DNA from: Parvibaculaceae bacterium
GTDB taxonomy: Bacteria > Pseudomonadota > Alphaproteobacteria > Parvibaculales > Parvibaculaceae
Direction of reading: 5' to 3'
Length of the DNA: 64,000 nt
Assembly (NCBI GenBank): GCA_029209985.1
Contig: JARGNZ010000008.1
Coordinates: 5,054-69,053 of the forward strand
Shown one piece after another: positions 56,645-64,000 of this stretch. The notes below the pieces were generated by a model. That model did not search any database and had not been told where the DNA came from. It was given only the letters and a program-made list of their open reading frames with translations. Within the stretch, counting starts at the first letter, position 1; the number at the start of each line of letters is the position of its first letter. The translations under genes were made by a program, and so were the position numbers.

Positions 56645-57436
56645 TTAAGGCGACGGTTTCTGCCAATCTCCAAGCACCAACTGGACAACGCTCAACGCAG
56701 CAACAGCCGCCGTATCTGCCCGCATGATTCGTGGCCCTAATGACAGAACAACCGTATCGTCGCGCTTCAACAAGCGTGCACGCTCGCCGGGGTCAAAACC
56801 ACCTTCTGGTCCAATAAGGACCGCAAGCGGCTCACCCCCACTTTTCAGTGCCTGCAAACTCTCTAAGGCCGCACCCGACTGGGCAGTTTCATCACAAAAA
56901 ATGAGACGGCGCCCCGGTGCCATTTCTGCCCAACGATCCAACACCGCATCCAATTTCAATGCCGGCTCAAGGCTTGGCACGCTCACCAACCCACATTGCT
57001 CAGCCGCCTCCACCAAGTTCGCCCGCAGCCTGTCTTCATTCACCCGCGATACCATCGTGCGCCGTGTCATCACCGGCATCACTTTACCAGCACCCATTTC
57101 GGCAGCTTTCTGTACCATATAGTCTAACCGCGCGCGTTTGATCGGAGCGAACAAAAGCCAAATATCAGGAAGGGATTGGTGCGGGCGTGTCTGCTCAACA
57201 ACGCTTAATGTGAGCCCCCTCTTGCCCAACTGGCTCACCTGTGCGCGCCATTCCCCCGCGACACCGTTAAACAGCAAAACACTTTCACCAAGCTTGAGGC
57301 GCATCACATGAATGAGATAATGGCTTTGGTTTTTGTCCGGCTCATAAGTCGCGTCGGGCTCAAGAGGTGCATTCACAAACAGCCGACATTTACCAGTGCC
57401 ACAATGGTCTGGCCCCTCCTCGTCACGTTTTGCCAT
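56645..57436 (-). CDS. rsmE: 16S rRNA (uracil1498-N3)-methyltransferase RsmE
   Basis: 263 residues. A SPOUT methyltransferase that modifies U1498 of 16S rRNA. N-terminal PUA-like domain (HYLIHVMRLKLGESVLLFNG); knotted catalytic domain with LIGPEGGFDPGERA and SLGPRIMRADTAAVAALSVV, the SAM-binding knot. N-terminal 15 residues contain two cysteines and a histidine (HCGTGKCRLF) not usual in the family. Diverges from ubiA. Confidence 0.94.
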   Translation of the reverse strand: MAKRDEEGPDHCGTGKCRLFVNAPLEPDATYEPDKNQSHYLIHVMRLKLGESVLLFNGVAGEWRAQVSQLGKRGLTLSVVEQTRPHQSLPDIWLLFAPIKRARLDYMVQKAAEMGAGKVMPVMTRRTMVSRVNEDRLRANLVEAAEQCGLVSVPSLEPALKLDAVLDRWAEMAPGRRLIFCDETAQSGAALESLQALKSGGEPLAVLIGPEGGFDPGERARLLKRDDTVVLSLGPRIMRADTAAVAALSVVQLVLGDWQKPSP

Positions 57437-57577
57437 AGCCTCACCTCATGTTGCCCATTTCGTATTCCAGTGAAGACATATCACTGGGTACGTTCATTTT
57501 TCGAGCTATGCTATAGCCAACAACGCAATAACCAGCAATTCTATAAATACCTCGCCAAATCAACAAAAGAGATCCCT

Positions 57578-58576
57578 ATGCACGCCCAGCCTCCCCTCCC
57601 AGAAAACGGCCAAGTTGCTGATGCCACAGATAAAAATTGGGTAGACCGCTGGGCACCAAAGTCAACCCGCCCCTACTTACGGCTCGCACGGGCAGACCGC
57701 ACAATTGGGTCATGGCTGCTATTTTGGCCCAGCGCATGGGCGATCGCTTTTGCCGCCACGCAATATCGTCACCTTCCCATATCCCCAACATGGCCTTGGC
57801 TGGGCATGGAAGCTTACCCGCTACCCGACCTGTGGCTCCTGTGCCTTTTCCTTGTCGGCTCCTTTGTGATGCGCGGCGCGGGATGCACGATCAATGATAT
57901 TGCAGATCGAAATTTTGATGGGCAAGTAGAGCGGTCACGGTCGCGCCCCCTCCCCTCAGGCCAGATATCTGTGGCCCAAGCCTTCCTTTTTCTAGCTCTT
58001 CAGTGCCTCATTGGGCTTGTCATTCTGCTCAATCTCAACACCTATTCCATTGTGCTCGGCGCAGCCTCCCTGCTGCCCATCACCATCTACCCTTTCATGA
58101 AACGCATCACCTATTGGCCTCAAGCCGCACTCGGCCTCACATTTAACTGGGGTGCATTGTTGGGGTGGACCGCTGTGACCGGCTCACTAGATGTGGCTCC
58201 TTTCATCCTGTATTTCGGCGCAATCTTTTGGACAATTGGGTATGACACCATCTATGCCCATCAAGACAAAACCGATGACGCGGCCCTCGGCCTCAAATCC
58301 AGCGCCCTCCGGTTAGGAGAAAAGACAAAGCCAGCCCTCGTCATCTTCTACAGCATCACCACGCTCAGCTTGCTGGCCACTGGGTACATTGTAGGCATGA
58401 GCGGCTTCTATTATCTCACCATAGGCTTCGCAATATGGCACTTGTATCGTCAAATTCGGCGCACAGATATTCATAACCCAGCCCGCTGTCTTTCTGTTTT
58501 CCGTTCCAACAGAGACTTTGGCGCTTTGGTATTCGGCGCTATTTTGGCTGGCGGCCTCGGCTCTGCCCCTTTTTAG
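57578..58576 (+). CDS. ubiA: 4-hydroxybenzoate octaprenyltransferase UbiA
   Basis: 332 residues. UbiA attaches the polyprenyl tail in ubiquinone synthesis. Eight or nine membrane segments; the two Asp-rich motifs NDIADRNFDGQVERSRSRPL and YDTIYAHQDKTDDAALGLKS bind the diphosphate through magnesium; LRLARADRTIGSWLLFWPS is the family N-terminus. ATG 57578 (AAGAGAT upstream) is the right start; the frame is open for a further 90 codons upstream but these lie opposite rsmE. Confidence 0.95.
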   Translation: MHAQPPLPENGQVADATDKNWVDRWAPKSTRPYLRLARADRTIGSWLLFWPSAWAIAFAATQYRHLPISPTWPWLGMEAYPLPDLWLLCLFLVGSFVMRGAGCTINDIADRNFDGQVERSRSRPLPSGQISVAQAFLFLALQCLIGLVILLNLNTYSIVLGAASLLPITIYPFMKRITYWPQAALGLTFNWGALLGWTAVTGSLDVAPFILYFGAIFWTIGYDTIYAHQDKTDDAALGLKSSALRLGEKTKPALVIFYSITTLSLLATGYIVGMSGFYYLTIGFAIWHLYRQIRRTDIHNPARCLSVFRSNRDFGALVFGAILAGGLGSAPF

Positions 58577-58694
58577 AGACCCCGCGACCTCCTGACACAG
58601 AGCACACCCCTTGCATTATTGTGCACCGCACCATAAATAGAGTGAAGAGGCGTTATTCTGCGTCTCCTGACTAAATGAATGAATGAGGTAGACA

Positions 58695-58889
58695 ATGTTC
58701 AGAGAATGGCTCCACGCTTCTGCAGTTGTCGCTGGTATCTTTGCGAGCGTCCCTTACTGGCGCGATGAAATGGAACACCAACATCGGCGTAAAAATCCCG
58801 ATGCAGTACCACAACCGCGCTCGGCAACAGCATCACATGCTGCAAAAGCCCCCGCGAATGATACTGCTGCAGCGCAGCACGCCGCTTAA
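58695..58889 (+). CDS. Small hypothetical protein
   Basis: 64 residues. A short hydrophobic segment (about 7-21, ASAVVAGIFASVPYW), then a polar, His/Arg/Glu stretch (DEMEHQHRRKN) and an Ala-rich tail. ATG 58695 is preceded by GAGGTAGACA and a strong terminator follows, so it is probably expressed. I do not recognise it. Confidence 0.6.
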   Translation: MFREWLHASAVVAGIFASVPYWRDEMEHQHRRKNPDAVPQPRSATASHAAKAPANDTAAAQHAA

Positions 58890-58905
58890 CAGCTGTCGCG
58901 TGCGC

Positions 58906-58966
58906 CAACCCCTTCGGGTTGCTAAATCGAAAAACCCCGGTTTGTTCAATCAAATCGGGGTTTTTT
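58906..58966 (+). terminator. Double hairpin terminator
   Basis: CAACCC with GGGTTG around CTTC (58906-58921), then AAAAACCCCG and CGGGGTTTTT extended by TTTG/CAAA around a 6-nt loop (58930-58966) and a T run. Confidence 0.85.
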
Positions 58967-58977
58967 CGGTCCGAAAA

Positions 58978-58993
58978 GTGAATACAAATTCAC
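58978..58993. promoter_or_regulatory. Operator-like palindrome 1 (TetR regulator)
   Basis: GTGAAT, spacer ACAA, ATTCAC. Shares the core TGAAT-N4-ATTCA, including spacer pattern AYAA, with palindrome 2 at 59094-59115. Confidence 0.55.
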
Positions 58994-59093
58994 ATCACCC
59001 ACCTAGATGACATGAAAGAATATTCATGCCCCTTGACCTAAAAAGAGAATCCTGCTTCATTGCCGGGATGTTCATGAACTAAGATTTCCCGCT

Positions 59094-59115
59094 GACTTGA
59101 ATATAAATTCAAGTC
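59094..59115. promoter_or_regulatory. Operator-like palindrome 2 (TetR regulator)
   Basis: GACTTGAAT, spacer ATAA, ATTCAAGTC: perfect 9-bp arms, ending 24 nt before the TetR start codon. Position and symmetry suit an autorepressor site. A further perfect 10-bp palindrome GTTCATGAAC is at 59070-59079. Confidence 0.65.
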
Positions 59116-59139
59116 GCGGCCTAGAAGGATCCACACCCC

Positions 59140-59781
59140 ATGGTCAGTCGCGTCGCAGAAAACCGTCGAAAAATCCTAAATGCCGCGCGTGAGCTGGTCC
59201 TCGAAGGGGGATTCGCTGCCGCGCAAATGTCGGCCGTTGCCGTCAGGGCAGGCGTCGCCACTGGGTCCCTGTACCGCTACTTCAAATCAAAAGATGAGCT
59301 CTGCCGTCAGGTTTTCCGCGAAGTGTCATCGCGCGAGATGAACCTATTAGCCAATATTGCAGAGAAACAAGGCTCAGCAACCGAGCGCCTCATTGAAGTG
59401 GCAGATAATTTTGCCGGACGCGCTGTACGGGGCCGCCGCTTGGCATTCGCCCTGCTCAATGAACCAGTAGACGTCGCATTGGCCGAAGAACGCCGCCGTT
59501 TCCGCCGCACACATGCTTCTATCTTCCAAGGCCTCATTGAAGAAGGCATCGCAAACGGTGAATTTGACAATGTTGATGCAGAAATCACCGCAGCGTGCAT
59601 TGCAGGCGCCATCCCAACCGCGCTTGTGGGACCTTTAGCCCCTGATAGTGATGTTCTGGATGCCCGTGGCGATGAGGTAGTCAAAAGTCTCGTTAACTTT
59701 GTCCTCAAATCAGTTGGCGCAAAACAACAACTCAACCAAAGCACGCCCCAAGCAAAGCCACACCAAACGACCGTGCAATAA
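59140..59781 (+). CDS. TetR family regulator, likely of the adjacent desaturase
   Basis: 213 residues. TetR helix-turn-helix in residues about 8-55 (ILNAARELVLEGGFAAAQMS, VAVRAGVATGSLYRYFKSKD). The C-terminal domain is of the type found in regulators that bind acyl-CoA or similar ligands, but I cannot assign a ligand. Two palindromes with a common core lie upstream. A fatty acid desaturase gene starts 60 nt downstream on the same strand, so lipid-responsive control is plausible. Confidence 0.9.
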   Translation: MVSRVAENRRKILNAARELVLEGGFAAAQMSAVAVRAGVATGSLYRYFKSKDELCRQVFREVSSREMNLLANIAEKQGSATERLIEVADNFAGRAVRGRRLAFALLNEPVDVALAEERRRFRRTHASIFQGLIEEGIANGEFDNVDAEITAACIAGAIPTALVGPLAPDSDVLDARGDEVVKSLVNFVLKSVGAKQQLNQSTPQAKPHQTTVQ

Positions 59782-59841
59782 GCTCAAGACATCTGCCGCA
59801 ATAGACGTTCAAAGAAGATACTATTCCGGGGAGGGAATAAA

Positions 59842-60855
59842 ATGATTGCAGCATCCGACCTGCTGACCCCTGCGCAACTCGCAGAAGTACGTAAACGCTC
59901 AGACTGGAAAGGCACCGGCCTTGTCCTGCATGCGTGGGCACTCATTTTTGGCGCTATGGCCCTCTTCGCCTTCTGGCCCAACCCACTCACCTATATTCTC
60001 GCTGTCTGCATCATTGGCACACGTATGCTTGGCCTCGCCATTTTAATGCATGATGGGGCCCACGGCGTCCTCACCGAAAACCAAAAGCTGAATATGTTTT
60101 TAAGTCAGTGGTTTTGTGCGATCCCCTTGCTTGCAGACACACATGCTTACCGCACCTATCACTTAAAACATCACGCCAACACGCAAACAGAAAAAGATCC
60201 AGACCTTATTTTGTCGGCCCCATTTCCCGTCACAAAAAAAAGCTTTCGCCGGAAAATGATCCGAGACCTCACCGGGCAAACAGCCTACCAGCAACGCAAA
60301 GCCCAATTCCAAAATGCCTTGGGCAACTCAGACCTCCCACTTGGTCAACGCCTCAACAACCTGCGCCAAAAACTTGGTAAGGGCATCGCAGTTAATCTAC
60401 TGTTGCTCGCAGGCTGCGCGGCCACCGGCCACGCCTATCTCTATGTCATCCTATGGGTTGTGCCATTCATGACATGGCAAATGGCCATCATCCGCATTCG
60501 TAACATTGCTGAGCACGCCATGGTGCCCGACAATGAAGACCCGTTCCGCAATGCCCGCACCACCCTCACCAATCCCCTCACCCGCCTATTTATGGCACCT
60601 TACGGTGTGAACTACCATGTAGAGCATCACTTGATGATGTGGGTCCCCTGCTACAACCTTCCTAAAGCCCGGAAGTATTTGCTGGAAAATGGTTTTGGGG
60701 ATCGCATGGAAAGTATGCCGGGTTATCGCGCAGTCATCAAGCTGGCCACCTCACGCCCCGACGATGAAGACAGACGAGGTGATCTTGTGCACAATTCCCG
60801 CCGTAAAAGAGTATCGGGCACCTTCGACGAAGGATATCAGGCCCCCGCCAACTAA
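59842..60855 (+). CDS. Membrane fatty acid desaturase
   Basis: 337 residues. Non-heme di-iron desaturase with the three histidine boxes: HDGAH (about residue 70), HLKHH (about 107) and HVEHH in GVNYHVEHHLMMW (about 258), plus the H in IRNIAEHAMV. Four hydrophobic segments (near 30-50, 50-70, 185-205, 205-220). It introduces a double bond into an acyl chain or a related lipid; position and substrate are unknown. GAGGGA before ATG 59842. Follows a TetR gene. Confidence 0.92.
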   Translation: MIAASDLLTPAQLAEVRKRSDWKGTGLVLHAWALIFGAMALFAFWPNPLTYILAVCIIGTRMLGLAILMHDGAHGVLTENQKLNMFLSQWFCAIPLLADTHAYRTYHLKHHANTQTEKDPDLILSAPFPVTKKSFRRKMIRDLTGQTAYQQRKAQFQNALGNSDLPLGQRLNNLRQKLGKGIAVNLLLLAGCAATGHAYLYVILWVVPFMTWQMAIIRIRNIAEHAMVPDNEDPFRNARTTLTNPLTRLFMAPYGVNYHVEHHLMMWVPCYNLPKARKYLLENGFGDRMESMPGYRAVIKLATSRPDDEDRRGDLVHNSRRKRVSGTFDEGYQAPAN

Positions 60856-60872
60856 AGGCCCTACAAAACTTT

Positions 60873-61550
60873 ATGAACACTCAGGCACCCGCGCCCCACC
60901 GTGACCCAGACACCTTCATTGCAACGCAAACACGTTTGTTAGCCTCTCCGCTGGTGCCTGAAATCCAACTACACCAAGCCACCGAAGACCTGCCCATTTG
61001 GAAAATGAGCGAAGAAGAGCTGGCCGATCACGGCATACCAGCACCTTTTTGGGCCTTTGCGTGGGCAGGTGGTCAAGCCATCGCCCGCTACCTGCTCGAC
61101 AAGCCAGCCTATGTGCAGGGCAAACGCATCCTAGATTTTGGCGCAGGTTCAGGCATCATTGCAATTGCAGCCCTCAAGGCCGGGGCAACGAGCGCCCTTA
61201 CCGCAGACATTGACCCCTTTGCCAAAAGCGCCTGCCACTTAAACGCCGTCGCAAACAATGTTCAGCTCACCGCGACCACCGAAAATCTCATCGGCTCCCC
61301 CAATACGGGTTGGGACATCGTGCTGGTGGGCGACATGTGTTATGAGCAACCCTTAGCTGGTGAAATTGAAAGCTGGTTACGCGGCCTTGTCGCCCAAGGC
61401 ACAGACGTTCTCATTGGCGACCCCGGCCGCACTTATCTCCCCAAGTCTGGTATGGAGAAAAAAGCAACGTACCGGGTGCAAACATCGCGGGCCTTAGAAG
61501 ACCTGGATGTCGGTTCAACCAAAGTGTGGCAACTTCTCGCCACCCGTTAA
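60873..61550 (+). CDS. Class I SAM methyltransferase, ETF-beta/L11 lysine methyltransferase-like
   Basis: 225 residues. SAM motif I is ILDFGAGSGIIAIAA (about 86-100), followed by ALTADIDPFA (motif II) and WDIVLVGDMCYEQPL. The DMCYE tetrad and the N-terminal TRLLASPLVPEIQLHQA are typical of bacterial homologues of ETFBKMT, which methylate lysines of electron transfer flavoprotein beta; L11-type substrates are the alternative. It starts 17 nt after the desaturase. Its stop overlaps the phzF stop by 4 nt. Confidence 0.85.
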   Translation: MNTQAPAPHRDPDTFIATQTRLLASPLVPEIQLHQATEDLPIWKMSEEELADHGIPAPFWAFAWAGGQAIARYLLDKPAYVQGKRILDFGAGSGIIAIAALKAGATSALTADIDPFAKSACHLNAVANNVQLTATTENLIGSPNTGWDIVLVGDMCYEQPLAGEIESWLRGLVAQGTDVLIGDPGRTYLPKSGMEKKATYRVQTSRALEDLDVGSTKVWQLLATR

Positions 61551-62347
61551 AGGGTGAAGGTGCCCTTTAGATAATCAGCACATTTCCCGCGCAAAAAGAC
61601 GCGGTCACCGCGCAGCTCACACAACACTGTGCCTCCCCGCTTGGAAACCTGTCTGGCTTTCAGCGTATTTTTCTTCAACCGTTTGGCCCAAAAGGGAGTG
61701 AGATCGCAGTGAGCAGAACCAGTCACCGGATCCTCATTAATGCCGTGTGCCGGGGCAAAGAACCGAGATACAAAGTCAAACTCTGCCTCATCCGAGCAAG
61801 GAGCTGTTGCAATAAGGCCGACATCCATCGGCCCTGTAATTTGCGCAAGCTTATAGACGTTCGGGGACAAATCAGCAATTTGCTGTGGATATTCAAATAC
61901 CGCCATCAGGTTCACGCCTTTCAGCAGCATAATAGGTTTGGCCCCAAGGGCCTCATCCAACCCATCCAACTTCACAGTTGGTCGCATGGGGCGCGCTGGA
62001 AAATCCATTTCCAACATGCCATCAGCCTGCTTGCTGACAATCAACTCACCACCCCCATATTGGAATTTGATCTCAGGCCTATCCCAACCTAAGTGAGAAA
62101 AAAGCACATGGGCCGTCGCAAGCGTTGCATGTCCACATAGCTCAACTTCCACCGTCGGCGTAAACCAACGCAGCCGAAAGCCATCTCCTTCAGGGACAAA
62201 GAAGGCTGTCTCCGCCAAGTTGTTTTCTGCCGCAAGCGCCTGCATCGTCTCATCTGAAAGCCATTCCTCAAGCGGCACAATAGCCGCTGGATTTCCTTCA
62301 AATACAGTGTCGGCAAAAGCGTCGACTTGAAAGAGATGCAGTTCCAT
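61547..62347 (-). CDS. PhzF family isomerase-like protein
   Basis: 266 residues, standard PhzF length. Two-fold diaminopimelate-epimerase fold; N-terminal FQVDAFADTVFEGNPAAIVP, the catalytic Glu in NLAETAFFVP, and LCGHATLATAHVLF are diagnostic, with DPVTGSAHC in the second half. PhzF acts in phenazine synthesis in some bacteria, but most members, and probably this one with no phenazine genes around, have unknown substrates. Confidence 0.93.
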   Translation of the reverse strand: MELHLFQVDAFADTVFEGNPAAIVPLEEWLSDETMQALAAENNLAETAFFVPEGDGFRLRWFTPTVEVELCGHATLATAHVLFSHLGWDRPEIKFQYGGGELIVSKQADGMLEMDFPARPMRPTVKLDGLDEALGAKPIMLLKGVNLMAVFEYPQQIADLSPNVYKLAQITGPMDVGLIATAPCSDEAEFDFVSRFFAPAHGINEDPVTGSAHCDLTPFWAKRLKKNTLKARQVSKRGGTVLCELRGDRVFLRGKCADYLKGTFTL

Positions 62348-62499
62348 AACCTATCCAATCTATTAAAACTCAAAATCACTCTGCACGAGTTGATCTGGGG
62401 TCAAAACATGGCTGCCCCAGCCGTCTATTTCAATGCGAAAAATAGAACGAGGTGAGAAAATTCAACAGATGAAGAGAGTAAAAGCGCCCCGCCAAAGGC

Positions 62500-63393
62500 C
62501 TACGCGTCGTCGCCAGCTTCAGGCTCAAGATAAAGCGGGTGCATATGATTGATCGGCCCATGCCCCTTGCCAAACCCGGGCGCTAAGCGAATAGCTTCGC
62601 GCACATAATCGCGGCCCACATTCACAGCCACATGCAAAGGAGCCCCTTGCGACAGCACCCCCGCAATTGCAGAAGCCAACGAGCAGCCCGTACCATGTGT
62701 GTGCACCGTCTCCAAGCGTTCAGCCGACATCACCTCGACCTGCTCTTCGGTCACCAGCACATCATGCACCAACGCATCGCTGCCATGCCCGCCTTTAACC
62801 AGCACCGCACCGCAGCCAAGGGCCAATAGAGCCTCGCCTGCACGTTTCTGATCATCCAACGTCTCCACCGGGAAGCCCGCCAGCACAGCCGCTTCCGGCA
62901 TATTCGGCGTAATCAAATCAGCAAGAGGTAATAATTTATCACGCAAGACAGTCACCGCCTCACGGTCCAGCAATCTGTCGCCACTTGTCGCCACCATCAC
63001 GGGGTCTACAACCAATTGACAATGTTCATCTGCCCTAGAAAGGCCCGCAATAACCGCCTCAACAACCTCAGTAGAATGAAGCATGCCCGTTTTGATCACA
63101 TCTGCGCCAATATCATCGAGAACCGCCAGCATTTGCGCCGTGATCAACTCTGGTGCAAGGCCATGCACATCCTGCACACCTAACGTATTCTGCACAGTAA
63201 TGGCGCTCACCGCTGTCGCAGCGTAAGCGCCCATCATCGTCACCGATTTGATATCGGCTTGAATACCTGCACCACCAGAGGAATCAGATCCAGCAACAAT
63301 CAGCACACGCCCTTGCGGTGCCGGGGCTTCAGCAAACTGATTAAGAAACTCAAGGTCGCCATCGCTCCCATTCGCATCATTGTCGCTCATCAT
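62500..63393 (-). CDS. thiD: Hydroxymethylpyrimidine/phosphomethylpyrimidine kinase ThiD
   Basis: 297 residues. ThiD phosphorylates HMP-phosphate, joining the pathway opened by ThiC (encoded 14 kb away here). Motifs: VLIVAGSDSSGGAGIQADIK, DPVMVATSGDRLL, ITPNMPEAAVLAG, TVHTHGTGCSLASAIAG. A polar 27-residue N-terminal extension precedes the fold. The start overlaps the glmM stop by one base (TAATG), giving coupled expression. Confidence 0.95.
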   Translation of the reverse strand: MMSDNDANGSDGDLEFLNQFAEAPAPQGRVLIVAGSDSSGGAGIQADIKSVTMMGAYAATAVSAITVQNTLGVQDVHGLAPELITAQMLAVLDDIGADVIKTGMLHSTEVVEAVIAGLSRADEHCQLVVDPVMVATSGDRLLDREAVTVLRDKLLPLADLITPNMPEAAVLAGFPVETLDDQKRAGEALLALGCGAVLVKGGHGSDALVHDVLVTEEQVEVMSAERLETVHTHGTGCSLASAIAGVLSQGAPLHVAVNVGRDYVREAIRLAPGFGKGHGPINHMHPLYLEPEAGDDA

Positions 63394-64000
63394 TAGGCAG
63401 CCACATGCTTGATTGCGGAAATCACATCATCCACGACGTTATTCACCAGCGACGCGTCATCTCCCTCGCCCATCACCCGGATCAAAGGTTCCGTACCAGA
63501 TTTACGCACCAACAAACGCCCACCATCTTTCAAGCGGCTCTCACCTTCTGCAATGGCGTCCTTTACATGTATGTCGTCCAAAGGCGCACCACCAGAAAAG
63601 CGGATGTTTTTAAGCAGTTGCGGCACAGGTTCAAACAAATTGCAAATCTCACTCGCAGGCTTGTCGGTTGATTTAAGCACCGACATCACTTGCAAGGCAG
63701 CAATCAATCCATCACCCGTCGTAGAAAAGTCAGACAAAACAATATGGCCAGATTGCTCTCCGCCAACATTAAAGCCCTTCGCCCGCATGGCTTCCACCAC
63801 ATAGCGGTCCCCCACTTGCGTGCGCTCCAAGCTCAAATCAATGTCTTTGAGAAAACGCTCCAACCCCAAGTTGGACATCACAGTTGCCACAATGCCCGGT
63901 GCGGTTAGCAGCTCCAGATTTTTCCAATTGCGCGCAACAAGCCCCATGATTTGATCGCCGTCAATGATCTCGCCTTTTTCATTGGCAACAATCACCCGGT
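63393..64000 (-). CDS. glmM: Phosphoglucosamine mutase GlmM, C-terminal part (truncated at window edge)
   Basis: The frame is open to the window edge, so about the last 202 residues are present. GlmM converts glucosamine-6-phosphate to glucosamine-1-phosphate for peptidoglycan. The end of the sugar-phosphate DGDADR region ([16 protein letters not shown]), [19 protein letters not shown] and the phosphate-binding [14 protein letters not shown] are seen. An internal GTG near 63995 is not the start. thiD follows. Confidence 0.93.
   Translation of the reverse strand, partial: RVIVANEKGEIIDGDQIMGLVARNWKNLELLTAPGIVATVMSNLGLERFLKDIDLSLERTQVGDRYVVEAMRAKGFNVGGEQSGHIVLSDFSTTGDGLIAALQVMSVLKSTDKPASEICNLFEPVPQLLKNIRFSGGAPLDDIHVKDAIAEGESRLKDGGRLLVRKSGTEPLIRVMGEGDDASLVNNVVDDVISAIKHVAA

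Noticed and set aside
61547-62347. Phenazine biosynthesis enzyme
   Set aside because: PhzF-like fold only; no other phenazine genes are present.

Overview
The window is chromosomal DNA of moderate GC content from a flagellated, aerobic to microaerobic alphaproteobacterium. The lineage call rests on genes that are essentially restricted to, or typical of, that class: ctrA, sciP (DUF1153), chpT, flbD, a DUF1134/EipA envelope protein, FixG/FixH/FixI/FixS-type cco accessory genes, a fused serA/serC arrangement with a serC-leader-like RNA, and a two-hairpin CCUCCUCCC small RNA. Order within the class cannot be fixed from sequence alone. No IS element, prophage, CRISPR array, tRNA or rRNA gene was seen.

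Layout. 1-16.5 kb is a flagellar block: end of fliK, flgD, the CtrA inhibitor sciP, then a long + strand operon fliF-fliG-fliH-fliN-motA-like-flbD-flhA-flhF-flhG and a small membrane protein; on the - strand follow yajQ, fliJ and fliI, and ctrA diverges from fliI. 16.6-22.3 kb is a compact chemotaxis operon cheA-cheW-cheY-cheB-cheR (- strand), preceded by chpT. The CckA-ChpT-CtrA cell-cycle circuit and its outputs (SciP, FlbD, flagellum) therefore sit unusually close together.

23.5-36.4 kb is a respiratory region: cysQ, an Fnr-type oxygen sensor with all four cluster cysteines, eipA, a coiled-coil membrane protein, then ccoNOQP (cbb3 oxidase) and ccoGHIS (assembly and copper supply). A near-consensus FNR box lies in front of ccoN, and an 18-bp perfect inverted repeat bounds a 110-bp element between ccoP and ccoG.

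36.4-41 kb holds a lone periplasmic binding lipoprotein coupled to a transmembrane PAS histidine kinase, a DUF2189 membrane protein, and a roughly 95-nt small RNA with a good sigma-70-like promoter and two hairpins that both carry the anti-Shine-Dalgarno motif CCUCCUCCC. 41-64 kb is mostly housekeeping: JAMM peptidase, rluD, rpoH, ada, msrA, a TetR regulator, thiC behind a TPP riboswitch, a MAPEG protein, an extraordinary Asp/Ala-repeat lipoprotein, purA, serC-serA, gshA, rsmE, ubiA, a TetR regulator with two matching operators next to a fatty acid desaturase, a lysine-methyltransferase-like enzyme, phzF, thiD and the end of glmM.

No wholly new multi-gene system stands out. The best candidates for new biology are the small RNA, the binding-protein/kinase pair, the inverted-repeat element inside the cco locus, the structured intergenic RNA near 25.4 kb and the repeat lipoprotein.
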